Origin: Distichodus sexfasciatus | Taxonomy: Eukaryota; Chordata; Actinopteri; Characiformes; Distichodontidae | Direction: 5' to 3' | Assembly: GCA_032718565.1 (NCBI GenBank) | Contig: JAVGVS010000004.1 | Coordinates: 3,548,802-3,612,801 of the forward strand | DNA length: 64,000 bases | Shown here: in pieces, positions 11,477 to 23,545 of the stretch | How positions within the stretch are numbered: position 1 is the stretch's first letter | How the letters are laid out: each line of letters opens with the position of its first letter | Program-made: the position numbers and the translations under genes | Notes under the pieces: model-generated | What the model was told of the DNA's origin: nothing | What the model saw: only the letters and a program-made list of their open reading frames with translations | The model's database searches: none

Positions 11477-11524
11477 CAATACATCACTATCATCATGTCT
11501 GCCCATGATGATAGTGATGTATTG
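11477..11524. repeat. Perfect 21-bp inverted repeat (hairpin)
   Basis: CAATACATCACTATCATCAT plus G (11477-11497) is followed by the six-base loop TCTGCC and the exact reverse complement (11504-11524). There are no mismatches. It lies just upstream of the Tx1-like LINE coding remnant. Confidence 0.9.
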
Positions 11525-11529
11525 CTGTG

Positions 11530-12345
11530 ATACTACATTTGTTGCTTGGTCACCAAAGTGAATTTACTTTGATCACTCTCATTCGGTTCGACATATTAGT
11601 TAAACAATATGGGATTAACAAGAACAGATTTTTAGAATATCAACAAGTTAAATCTATAGTAAAAAGGACATTTAAGTCTAATCATATAAAATTACAAATA
11701 CCACCAAGTGTGGCAGAATTCCTTAACCTCAAAACCCCAAAATTATTGTCTAAAATATACAGGACATTTTGCAAAATAGATGAATCAGTATTGCTCCCTA
11801 TTGTAAAATGGGAGGCGGATTTATCAGTCAGCTGGGACCACAATTTCTGGTCTGAGATATGCTTAAAAACATTTAAAACGATTAGAAATCCCAATTTACA
11901 ATTAATACAATACAAAATCCTGCATAGAGTGCACTACACAGGTCATCGCATGTTTAGGATGGGTTTTACAGCTACTAACAATTGCTCACACTGTCAAGGC
12001 ACCCGATAATTACATCCACGCTCTATGGTTCTGTCCACCTGTTCAGAGGTTCTGGTATGGGATTTGTGAAGACTTATCAAAGTGTCTTAAATGTTCCATT
12101 CCAGCCTCTCCTTCAGTCTGCTTGTTGGGCGACCTAGATGGTGTCACTACAGAGGTTAACACAATCCACATGGCTTTCACCGCTTTATGCATTGCTAAGA
12201 CGACTGTCCTCATGAACTGGAAAAATAAAAATAATCAATATCAATCAATATAGAGATTATTTGTTGGACTATATTAGTCTTGACACAGCTTCTGCTGCCA
12301 CATTAGACCAATCTCTCTGGGCTCCTTTGATTGGCTTCATCACTT
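11530..12345 (+). pseudogene. Tx1/L1-like LINE ORF2 C-terminal remnant
   Basis: An open frame to 12009 reads NKNRFLEYQQVKSIVKRTF, then WDHNFWSEICLKTFKTI, LQLIQYKILHRVHYTGHRMF and MGFTATNNCSHCQ. In other frames it continues as the LHA(L/F)WxCPPVQRFW zinc-knuckle block to about 12100. These are the conserved C-terminal motifs of Tx1-clade L1 reverse transcriptase proteins. The endonuclease and RT core are missing (5' truncation) and frameshifts are present. Confidence 0.8.
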
Positions 12346-14910
12346 AGTGTGAGTGGGGGTCACGGTTCTGTCCGGCTTTGGTCTTTGTTGTAGACGTGGG
12401 GGGGACCGTATGGGCTTGGGGAATCTGGGGGTTACTCTGGGGGGGGGATTCCTGGGGGTTCAGCGCTGTGGTCGGAGTCCTAGCCTGGATGGGGTGTGTT
12501 GGTGGCTCTTGGGTGGTGTTTTCTGGGGCCGGGTGCGGCGCTGCTGGTGTGGCCTGTGCCGGCAGGCGTGGGTTTCCGGTCTGGCAGCGGTACTGCTTTG
12601 GGGAAGATCCGGGGGGGGCTTGGGGTCCTGGGGGCACTCTGCCTCCGGGCTGGGGTTCCGGCTGGACCTGGGGGGCTGGGTCCTGGTGGGCGTGCCGCCG
12701 GGGGAGTGGGTTGGTGCTGCGCTGGGCCCGGCCCTGGTGCGGGGGCCTTCCCGCATCGGTGAATCCGGGGGCCCCTTTCGCTGGCGGGGATGTGGTCATC
12801 CATCTGTCAGGGTGCATACTGTAGGGGGGTACCATAGAGGTGGAGGACGGGCCGGACCTGGGTGTCTATTGTCTTATGTAGTTTGGGAGTTGACTGAATG
12901 TTGGGGAGGGTGTAGCATTTCCTCTGCTGTGGGTTCTGGTGGGCCTCCCCGAGGTCTGTGGGGGCCGGTGGCGCCGCAGCCATGGGCCCTGCTCTGGACG
13001 GGCCTCTGCCCCCCGCACTGGGTAGTTTCTGGACAACGGGGGTGCCTGTGGGGGTCAGCGGGGGAGCTGGCTCCACAGGGGGGTACCTTGCCTCCTCTGT
13101 TTTTTTCCCTCCCCATCCCTACTGCTCCCCCCCTCCCGCTCCATCACACCAACATACACGTAGGGCTTTGAGATGCGGGTGCGTTGCTGGGATACAGGGG
13201 AGATTTTTCTCCCCTGTCTCCCCGTGACCACCTGCATCTCAATCATACATCACACTTAGACACTTTCATTACTTACTGTCACATGACACATACATATAGG
13301 GCTTGGGGGTGGGCACACTGAATGGTGTCCAGAGGGCGGTCTGGTTACCCAGTCCTACCTCTGGCGCCAGTGCCCACTTCTCAATTTTAAGCTGCACGTA
13401 GACATTGAGGGCTCGGGGGAGGGGCCAAGCTGACACGAGCTGGCAGAGGGAGGTTGGTGTCTTGCCCCTCCCCTGTTTTAAAGCACTGTAGAACAACACA
13501 CACACCATCACTACATCTGAGCGGGCGGGGTGAGGCACAGGGTCTTCTCACACCCTTGTTCCCTGTTCACTGTCCAGGGCCGGGGGCTGCGAAGACGAGC
13601 TGGCCATTCGGTCGGGGTCTGGGCTGGTGGTGATCACCGCCGCTGCAGGGAATGGGGTGGCCTTCCTGTCTCCACGCCAGAGCGAAAGGGGTTCAGCTCC
13701 AGGGTCTGGCACCGATTGCCCCCTTGGGGGTAGTGGTGTCCGGATCTAGGAGCTTAGAGTATATATGGGGAGTGTGAGTGTGGGTACCATGTCGATTTTT
13801 GTATGTCTACATGTGGGGCGACTGTATATTTGTTTGTGTGCATGAGGGAGGGAACGTATGTTTGCGTATAGGTGCGCCTGTTGGTCTTTGTCCATATGTC
13901 AGGTCAGGCCTAAGACTCCACCTCAGTCAACATCTCAGGCTTCCCTGCCCTGCCACCACACTCGCCAGTGGAGGGTGCCCCTGGCCGCTGGTGCGTTGGC
14001 GGTTCCTCGCTCTGGGGCTGGTTGCTCGGGGGGGTGCTGGCCTGCTCTCGGCGGTCGCCTGGCGGGGCTTGGCCCTCCTGGCTCTGCTGGGCCCCGGCTG
14101 AGGGGGTGGAGGGCCCTTGGATCTTCGGGCCCAGGGACCGGACTGCCCTGGGGTGGGCGGCCGCCGGCGGAGCCTGCGGACCTGTCGCCGCGGCCCCCTG
14201 GGGCGTCTGCGCTGCGGCTGCTGGATGACCCCTCCGGGCTTTCCTCTGCCTTTTTCTGGGAGGGTACCTCAGACCTCTCGGTGGTGTTTCTCCTGGGACT
14301 CCCGGCCCTGGGGGCCTCCGGAGGTCTGGGGCCCGGGTCCCCTCCGTGTCTGCTCCATACCTTGCGGGTCGGGACTGAGGTTCCCCACACGCACTACTAA
14401 ACATTTCTATGGAGGAACCTTATGAATTCAAGCGCGCTCACACACACAGGTGTGGACACAAGCATCCACATTGGTGTAAAAACAGGTGCTCACAGATACA
14501 CACTGTCTTGATCTGCTGTCCCTTCAAAATATATTCTGTAATATTTATGTGCGCTGCTCAGTAACATTTAGTATTTACTGCGATTCATGCAGATGTTGGT
14601 TGTTGCGGCAATTTCTCTGCTGTTGTGTCTCCTGTGTTCTATTTTTGTCAGCAGGTATGGAAGCAGAATATCCTTCTTTTTTTTTCTTTTTTTTCCTCCC
14701 TCTCTACCCTTCTTTTCCTTTCTTTTCTTTCTCTTTCTTTTCCCTCTTCTCCCTTCCTTTTCTTCTTCTCTCCCCCTCTTTTGCCTCTCTTATCAACCTT
14801 ATTTATCCTGTTTAAGTATTTTAATTAATTGGAAAAATAAATAAATGAATAAAGTTGACCTCCGAAGAGGGAGGGGGGGGGGTGGCGGGATCAAAAAAAA
14901 AAAAAAAAAA
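11530..14910 (+). mobile_element. 5'-truncated Tx1-like LINE with GC-rich 3' region and poly(A)
   Basis: The ORF2 remnant is followed by about 2 kb of G-rich sequence (12350-14400). A pyrimidine-rich stretch follows (14670-14790), then AATAAATAAATGAATAAAG and a run of 18 A at 14893-14910. The whole lies in one orientation, so it is best read as one retrotransposed 3' fragment. That the GC-rich part is the LINE 3' UTR is inferred from position and from the poly(A) end. It inserted antisense to the host gene. Confidence 0.7.
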
Positions 14911-17900
14911 CAGATCACTCTCTGTTATAAATTAAAACAGCAGAATGTCTTTCGGCACTCGACAATTATCATATAAATGTTGCTGAGAATTTTGCAGTGT
15001 TACAGTTAGGGAAATAAAAAAAAAAAACTTGATGAATATCTTGAGAAAATGAAAAGACAAAGAGCCAAACCTTACTAGTGCTTTTTTTAAAATTTAAACT
15101 AGAATCTACCATTTTTGACTTGTCTACCTTTGTTGTTTGTCATTGTGTTCAAGCCTATATTTCTGTACTTGGATCTGGATTATCTTCTTTATACCCATTT
15201 GCTGGCTCTCAACTTTGGATGTTTGTGACCATTGTGACCATTTGTCACTCCAGTCTCCTCAGATTGTTGTCCTGCTCCAACTCCGAGCAAGACACGACAC
15301 GAAAAGCATGCAAAGTCAACTTCGGGTTCTTATAGTTCCAAATCCCCAACCATCCAAAACGGGATTAATTAGCAGGCTCAAGTGCTGGCTGTCACCTCAA
15401 CACACACCACCTGCTTTACACATCAGAGCGCTGTGATCACCTTCAGCCAGCTCACTATCACAGTGTCAAGAACAAATCTAAAATCTGAAAGCTAACGCAT
15501 GTTATTAAGTCTGCGTTGTTCAGGGTCAAAAAGTTGTAAGCGTAGAAATGTAAGGATATAGGATGCAGCTGTTTAGACATTTGTATTTAGTCTGAGAAAC
15601 AGACATTAAAAGCAGTAACCTACAAATGTTACATGTTCCAAAAGTGTTCATTTGTTTCACTAAAGGACCACCAGAACTTAAGAGACCACAGTTTCTAGTC
15701 TAAGCCAAAGAAATTAAGTAATTTTTCATGTAAATGCATCCAGCTTCAAATATGGTGGAGAATGCTAATAATGATCCAAAACACTCATTTGGTGTGCTAA
15801 AGGGGCACTGCAAGTTTTGGCTAGAACTTAGAAACTAGAGAATCTGAGGAACAAAACTTAAGAACAGTAGTTCTCATGCACTGTAAACCCCTTGAAGTTT
15901 CACTTGTGGGGATGAGTGCAATGTTCCAAAAATGCCTATTATGTGGTTAATGAGCACTAAAACTAGTACGTTTCAGTGAGGTCCCAGAGATACAGAAACG
16001 ATTAGGAGCAGTACTTTTCATGTAAAGTTGTCATGGAGATTATGAAATTACATTTAGACAGAGAAATTAAAAACATGAATTTAAGTAAACACTGTGTGGT
16101 AGCAAATGCTAACAATGTTTCCTAAGCACTGATTTGTCCAAAATTAGTCTAAGTAATTTGACAACAGAACGTGGAACACTACAGTTTTGAGACATTAATT
16201 GAAATGGCGCTAAAGGGGCACTCTCTGAGACTTAAGCTAAAAGTTGAAAAATTGTTGATGCACTAAGACAGCAGATAATTAAAAGGGTTCCAAAGTTGCA
16301 CCTTCATACAAGTGTGCACTGTGTGCTGTTCTGTGTTCACAATGGCAAATAATCACTCAAATTAAATTCAAAAATTTATTGGCCATTTTTAATAGCCCAG
16401 ACTTCAATACCCTTTGGACAGTATGCAGAGACAATACACATGATGTAAAGATTTTCATTATTTTTTGCTGAGATTTCTTTATCCTGTGCAGATGCTAATA
16501 AAATAATGCCAACATCCCTAATTAAAGTAATTGTTAACATACTGTATGTGTTCTGCAACATTATATTTAGTGTTCAGGACATATAGTGTAGCTGCCAACA
16601 AGTTGTTTGGGTTAAGCCAGGCTTACACTATGTGCAGTTGTCTAAAATCATATGACCTGTATCAACTCAGAGATTACAACTAGTTGTTTACCAAAGTCTT
16701 CCGATATTTTTTAGTGTTAAAATTCACAGACACAGATGAAAGAAGAAATTTTTTCCTCTTCTGCACATTTAGGATGTGATATCAGTGACTTTCATTTTCT
16801 GTGCATTATTTACATTTACAGCATTTGGCAACATTTAATGCTTTTGCTAGAAATTGTGGTGGGAAGAAATATCACATTGTAAATTTTCATCATCCTCCAG
16901 TCAGAAAATCATTTCGGAGGATTTCACGCCCCATTAACAGTTTATTTAAGAATAGCTTTAGTAATATGTGTGTTGTATGTACTGGTTTTTGCACACATAA
17001 ATTCGACTGTTTCCCTTTTTTCATGTGACTTAAGGAGACGTATTGGCCAGTCCGTGGGAGATAAAAGCTCTAAAATGCCATGCTTCCGTTAGTGTTATGC
17101 TCTATTGATTCTATCATGGAGCCTTAATCTGCTTTTATCAGCACTGCAGTGGCGTGTGGTTTATGAACAGGCAGGGTTAGCTTTAATCCGCCGCTGTACG
17201 TTAAGCACCGTCCAGGCTTTGCCGATCCAATCCCCCCCACCACATACGTATAAACATGAACCAGGGCAAAAGTAATCTGATCCCTGGCTAGATCCTCTTG
17301 GATTTTGCATGCACTCATGTGATTGGAACTCATTCTGATGCGAGACGCGAGGCTGACTGAAAGGCCAACAATTTATGTCTTGACATATAACATTTTATGG
17401 AATACATATTTACCCTGGTAATTATTTTTTGTAAATAAGTTGTGTTGTTGGGGAAACTACATTTGAACAGTAATTTTCCAAGCTACAGGCACTTCTGCCA
17501 ATTGAATGCCAATCAGAAACGTCTTGGAGTCGAATATAACTGCCCTTGTAAAAAAAAGAAATAAATAAATATGGCTGCTCCTGTTCCCAGTATATCTAAG
17601 TGTTTGTTGTATCCAACATTCATCCAAAGCAAAGGATTTCGGGTTTGAGAAAAGCACTATATAAATAAAAGGAATAATAATATTTTTATTTTGTAACAAG
17701 GTAGCTTTTATCACACAACATCATTGTTTATTTTTTAGAAAAGCTACTGAAAAAAGATGTTAAGTTAGTAGTGTCACTAATTGTAGTTAGCTACTCCACA
17801 ACACTGATGAGCTATATATTGCCCCTCACAATTTTTTCACAGTTGCAGTGGCCCTAAATCATTACTGAAGAGATTACAAGCTTACAATGTATATTGCTAC

Positions 17901-17943
17901 TTAAGTTACTTGAATTTTCACGATACCGCATTAGTAAACACCA
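14911..17943. other. Intronic sequence (D-C intron, middle)
   Basis: AT-rich intron with no coding signal. A SINE 3' tail is at about 16290-16375 (GTGTGCACTGTGTGCTGTTC, TTCACAATGGCAAATAATCA). Nothing else was recognised. Confidence 0.5.
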
Positions 17944-18005
17944 ATGATGAACCCAGTTTGCATTTGCCAAAAAAATCCACAGTTGCAGTGGGTCTATAAT
18001 GCGCA

Positions 18006-18138
18006 CGCTACTGTCTTGCGTGCAGGCTCTTGTTTGCTTGCTCCAGTTTCCGGGATATTTTATTCAATTTGCAGGCATCAGGGAGACGCCATCAATATGC
18101 GGGAGACTCCCGGAACTTCCGGGAGACTTGGGATCCCT
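18006..18138 (+). repeat. Dispersed repeat, copy 2
   Basis: This matches 10427-10546 closely, including TTGCTTGCTCCAGTTTCCGG and TTTTATTCAATTTGC. It carries a small internal duplication of the GGGAGACT motif absent from the other copy. Confidence 0.65.
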
Positions 18139-18599
18139 GATTATGAGAGCATGTGAAACAAAAGAACAATTCAGTCTTCTGTCACTATTTGCTGTGGTGA
18201 ATGTTGAATGTCCAGGCCTGGAGGTTTGACAATGTTGGTTGTCTGTCCTCAAAGTGAGGACATGACTGACCAAGTAAGGCCAGCGGCACAGAACTCTAGC
18301 GCCGCCAAATCAAACGTGAGTTCAAACTCAGCTGCACTGGAGCCTGCCACTGCGTGTGGTGCCCAGAAGGGAGCTTGAGAATCTGCATAAGAACTAAGCC
18401 TGGGCAATGAATTGAAAATTAATCTAAACCAACACTCTGAATCTTGAATTGACACAATCCTGCCCATGATGCTTAAATAAATAAAAATTGAAATTCTGTT
18501 TTAAAAAAGGAATTCTGTTAATACTTTCCCCAGTGTGTATTGATGTACTGTATCCTTAAGAACATACTACCACATGTGATGTCACTCTACTTATTGTGG

Positions 18600-18805
18600 G
18601 GTGTTGGTGGCTTAATGGTACCAACCTTGACTGTGGCCTAGGTCAACTGTGGACCGAGAGGTTGTGGGTTCAAATCCAAGCTCTGGCTTTACCAAAACTG
18701 GGTCCATGAGGAAGACCCTTAACCCTAAGTTGCTCTCAGGTGAACTGTCCCTGAAATTAGGAAATGTAAGTCACTCTGGATAAGAGCATCTGCTAAATGA
18801 GCAGT
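18600..18805 (+). mobile_element. tRNA-derived SINE (second family)
   Basis: It has a GTGGCTTAATGGTA A-box-like start and the B-box-like GGTTCAAATCC. ACCCTTAACCCTAAGTTGCT follows, and the typical 3' block GTAAGTCACTCTGGATAAGA with GCATCTGCTAAATGA. A fragment of the same 3' block is at 34388-34420. Confidence 0.75.
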
Positions 18806-19099
18806 GGGCCAGCGTTGCTGAAATGAGCAACGCCTTGGGGACAGTACTTGGGGAGGGCGCCTAACCGTTACACTACCAACTGCCTCTGTCTCTGTTATAA
18901 CAGATCATATATGGAGACATAGGGCTTGAGAGGTTAAAGTTGGTGATAGTTTAAACTCTAATGTCATCTGTCTCTAGAATAATTTTGTAAACTCAGGTTA
19001 AACGTCAATACATTTTTTAAATTTAGTATATACATGCAGATACACCTGTACCCAGCTTGAGTCGTAAATTAAAATTGTACTCCATGCACATATGTAACT

Positions 19100-19297
19100 T
19101 TATGTATATAAGATATAGTTTTATTTTGTCTTATTTCCCTGACCTCCTTATTTAAGTTTGTATTTGTATTTGTATCTCTATTTTTGTTTTTTTCTAAATT
19201 GCCTAATTGCACAGTTAAAAGAGGGGATCTGGATACATTTCACTGCATGTTGTACCTGTATAATTTGGATGTGACAAATAAAGAATCTTGAATCTTA
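19100..19297 (+). mobile_element. LINE 3' tail
   Basis: It contains CATTTCACTGCATGTTGTAC, then GTGACAAATAAAGAATCTTG ending in a short TCTTGAA repeat. This resembles L2/CR1-type tails. No coding sequence is attached. Confidence 0.5.
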
Positions 19298-19299
19298 AT

Positions 19300-22200
19300 G
19301 CTGTTTGAGGTGATTTCCACATGTAATTTGAGGTGGTGAAATTTGTTGTGGCAATTGAACTGGTCAGTGTTTAGCCAACGATATAAAATGACATTATGTA
19401 CCCTTGAAGGATTTCTAGACCCATTAAGCTTGCTTGTCTCTGCAGTCAAATGGGAGAAAAATAAAGAAAATGTTAGATTTATTATCTTTTAAACAGATCG
19501 CCATCCTTTTTTCCTGATGAGGCAATGCAGTAGAGTCCAAAATTCCAGCTAGACTGGTTAGCGAGTTTGAGACGCTCTGTTTGTGTCGAACACAAAGACG
19601 TCCCTCATCTTGCAATAATTAACTTGCATTAACAAATCACCTCCACTTAATTACAGCCATTATCATCAACGGGAAATGAAGGGGGTTGAAAAAAATGGGC
19701 TGAACTAATTAGGTTGTTTGTGACGCAGTGTTTATTCTGTTTCCTACTAGCCTGGGTTTTTGCCTGGAGTGGAGAGATATGCTTTGAGTGCAGGCTGCCT
19801 TCTCCCTGAAGCAATCTTTGCCTGCCAATCAGCCAGATAGACACACAAGCACACACACACACACACAGTTTGGTCTTCTACTTCTGTCTTTATGAGGAGT
19901 CAGACTGTACGTAATGCTAGCACAAACCTAATACCGTAACTTTAAAATACCAAAAAGTACAAAATAATATAAAATGTTTAGATACACACACGGTCACTTG
20001 ATATGTTTGCGAGATCTCACCCCCCATAATGACTGGATGAATTAGAGTGATTTAAAAAAAAATATCTGTTTCAGTTTTTCACATAAACCCAACAGTTTTT
20101 CTGCATGTCCTTGGAAACCCACAAAAAATCAGTGTTTCTATCTGTTTTTTATTATTTTTATATCTAAAATGAATTACTAAAATGAAATAATAATAAATAT
20201 AGCTGCAAGTGGCAATTAGTGAGGCCCAAGTACAGAATTGCAAAAGAGGCAAAATAGCAAACATTGAAATTTAGAGTTACAGTTATTTGATGGATATAGT
20301 GCCCTTAGTGTGCACAATTTTTATTCAGTGTATTCAGAATGGCATCGTAGTGACCTCCAAGTCTGGACTAAGCAGACTTGAGACATCTGCTAGTAACATG
20401 TTGGCCATATTTTAGATGAAATGCATGAATTATGCTGGAGGAGAATGGGCTTTGCGAGACGGCTAGGCCAAAGTACTGTAAAGAAACAGCAGCTACAGAA
20501 AAATAGCCCACACCCTAGCATTTCTTTGGCTTATCAATTGTACTTGAAATTGCAAAAAATCCTTTATTAAATGTTAGGCCAAGTCTGCGGATTCATTTGA
20601 CATCTCAGTTACATCAATTGACCAAATGGCCTATAAGAGGAGTTTGTAAGCAATATGCCAAAACATGTTTGCCTTTGCTGTATCTTTGCTGTATGTATGC
20701 CTGGCAATCCTCACCTACCAAAATTCTTGTGGAATTTTCTCTAGAAATAATGGTTTAAGCTATACAATTGCAGGAAAAAAAAGAATTATTGCTAAATAAC
20801 ACTGCAACTGCCTGTAAACCCTAACCAAAACTGAAAATGGAACTTTTCTGCTCTTCTAGTTTTCATTTCATTTAAATGATATAAACATATCTTAGCAAAA
20901 AAACAAAGCAGGACTCTATTTTTCATCCCCAAAAGTAAGTCCCTTCCCTATCTGCAGGTCTGAAATCTATCCCCAAAACAGTTTAGGTCAGAAACACACA
21001 CACTTGAAATAAAACTAAAGCGCAGCTGTCATTAATCCGCTCTGAAAGTGTTGAACAGATGTATTTGAGAATGGGGGTTAAGGAGTTTCATTCTTTGCTC
21101 TTCAACTAATTGAACCCATGCAGTAATCACTTTTGACAGGTTTACACTGAAAAGTTTTCCCCATGTTTAGGGATCTGAGGCTGATAAGACCATACAAAGT
21201 AGGCAATGGGGCAACGTCCAAATTATGTCTATAACGTCCACCTTTTCCCCCACGTTTCTGGGTTTTAAAAATTGTCCCAATTTTGACCAGTAGTGTAGAA
21301 TTCCACTTTTACAATCCAGAAAAGTAATTCCTTGTTTGGAAGAAAATAACAATGGCAGTAGTAGCACGACTTACAGAGGAGGTGGAGGAAGAGGAGGAAG
21401 AGAAGGATGCTGGTAGAGTTTGTGGCATAAACACAGTCATATTTCTTGCACAGACGATCATGACAGCCAGGAAAGTTTAAAACTCTCATGAAACTGGCGT
21501 TATACTTTAATTACCTGCCTGTATACAGCAAAATTGCTGTTAAACCAACTCTGAAGTCCTAATTTGGCCATTTTTATAGTGTTTATATCATTCTTGCTGA
21601 CTGGTGTTAATTAAACTCCATCTGTTTCTCAAGTAGTGTTTTTTTAATAAAATGAACTCTAGGTAACTCTGAAACTTGGGATTATGCAGAAAATCTAACA
21701 CAGGGCTGTTTTCTCTGTGACACTGTGATGGACAGTCATTTTTGGAAAGCAATTTTTGGCAATCCTTTTAGCTTCCTAATAGCACAAATTCCTAAATTCC
21801 ACTATGACACTGAAAATATGAATCAAAATTGTTTGTGTGAACATCAAGCACAATCATTAATGTGTTAACTATCAGAAATGAGTAATTGTGTCTGTGCTTT
21901 AAATTGTTTTAAAAAAGATGATGCAAGGTTGTAGTGCAGTAGACAACATTGTAGCCACCACTGCTGTGCAGCATAGCTTGATGGTTTTATTTGCAACCAA
22001 AAAGGAGCAATTCCTGGAAACAATGTGTGATTGCTGTGTGCTGGAAAAAGTAGAAAGGGAAAATGTGGTGAAAGAGGTAAAAAACAGTAATAAAGTAAAT
22101 AAAAGTGGAGGAATAAAGTGGCCCAGTGGGATGAAAATGTTTTTATGAGTGTGATACAACACAATTCTGAATTTTGACATATTAACAGACAAGATGACCA

Positions 22201-22986
22201 CTTTTCAATGGGAAAAGAATTAAAAGAGAGATGCAGTTGGTTATCCACAGTAAACAATATGACAGAGTGTCATATTGAAAAGAAGGGCTAAATGAGGGAT
22301 GTAGCTGGGCTATGAATGAGAAAGGTAATAGACACTTCATCTGAATGGGTAGAACAATTGAGAGGTCGAATGGTGTTTCCAGTTGAAAAATGAAGCTAAC
22401 AAAAACATAGAATAAATAAGTAGCTCGCTAGTCACATATTGATTCCCCACATATTGATTGACCACCAGCTTGTCATGGTACCTGTGGATAGTTCACTGAT
22501 GTCCAGTTGTTTTACAAAAGAAGAACTTATTAAGAGATTGTCAGTGTTGACTGCTGACCTTTTTAAATAATAAAAATACATTTACCCATTCAAGTTTATC
22601 AGATGGTGGGAAGTAGCTTAGTTTATAGCTTCTTGTATTTACATTTACTTCCATTTTCTAATTACAGGCACAGTCTCACTGGAGCAACTTTTACATTTTC
22701 TCATACAAACTGGATCAACAATTACATTTTCTCATACAAATTTACCAATGAAACTATTCCATTACTCACAAATGAACTATGACATCTGAACATTTCTAGA
22801 AATTGATGTACTTTTTTGTTGTTTATAAAAGTGCAAACATGCAAAGAATTTAAAAAGTGGTTTGGAACTATAGTTTTAACCACAAAACTTTATAAATTAT
22901 AGCTAAAATGCTCCTGCATTTCAGGTCAAACCTACAAATGCAGGAAAATTATTTTTCAACATTTTAAAGGTAAAGCAGGGTCTTAC
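19300..22986. other. Intronic sequence (D-C intron, right part)
   Basis: No exon, RNA gene or complete mobile element was recognised. A short CA microsatellite lies at about 19848-19867. The block from about 20197 (ATAGCTGCAAGTGGCAATTA) resembles the start of a dispersed fish repeat, but I cannot define its ends. Confidence 0.45.
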
Positions 22987-23245
22987 TTTTTGGGGGGGAC
23001 CTGGCCGACGTTGACCTTGATGCAAATGACCTTGCGTGTCTGCATTCCGGGGGCGCAGGACGAGCGGTTGGGGCCGGGGACAGCACTTTTGGGCCCTGTG
23101 GGGGTGGTGGAATTGAGGGTGATGAGTGGCGTGTCCTCTGTACATGGGCCCCATGGGCTGGTCTGCCAGTGGTACACGATGCAGGCATGTTCGTTGCAGT
23201 TCCTCATTTCTTGCAGAGCGCTGGCATTCGGGCAGGCTGCCCCGC
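22987..23245 (-). CDS. thsd7a: THSD7A exon D (259 bp)
   Basis: The acceptor is CCATCCATAG at 23247-23246 and the donor is AAAAA|GTAAGA at 22986. The phase is 2 in and 2 out. It encodes GAACPNASALQEMRNC, NEHACIVYHWQTSPWGPC, TEDTPLITLNSTTPTGP, SCAPGMQTRKVICIKVNVG and QVPPK. It covers the end of a canonical module and a divergent module with the HWQTSPWGPC opening. Sequons NAS, NST and NRS are visible. Its left neighbour exon is 14.5 kb away, the longest intron in the window. Confidence 0.93.
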
Positions 23246-23319
23246 CTATGGATGGAGAGGAGATCTGAAATTAGCTTTTTAGCATTACAATGTTCTCTGT
23301 TACAAGAAGTCACCATTTG

Positions 23320-23545
23320 TGCATTTGTGATGTGGGTTTGTCGTATTATGGCTTTGGCATTTCCATTATGGTTTTTAAATTCACATTGTGACTTTTATTT
23401 TCATTTTATGGCTTTTGCATCCTTGTCGTGGCTTTTGCTTTCACGTTATGACTTCTGCATTGTGGCTTTTATGTTTTTATCTTTTGCATTTGTCTTTTGC
23501 ATAGGCATTTTCGCTTTTGCATTCATGTTGCGCCTTTTCCATTTT
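23320..23545. repeat. Degenerate minisatellite of roughly 20-25 bp
   Basis: Repeated variants of TTATGGCTTTTGCATT, CATTTTATGGC and CTTTTGCATTCA occur next to exon D in the E-D intron. Units vary in length and the array is poorly conserved. Confidence 0.6.

Noticed and set aside
12353..13171. Open frame of 272 codons in the GC-rich block, with others on both strands up to 14404
   Set aside because: Stops are rare in all frames because of G/C skew. Overlapping frames occur on both strands, residues are dominated by G, W, P and R, and no domain or splice structure is visible.
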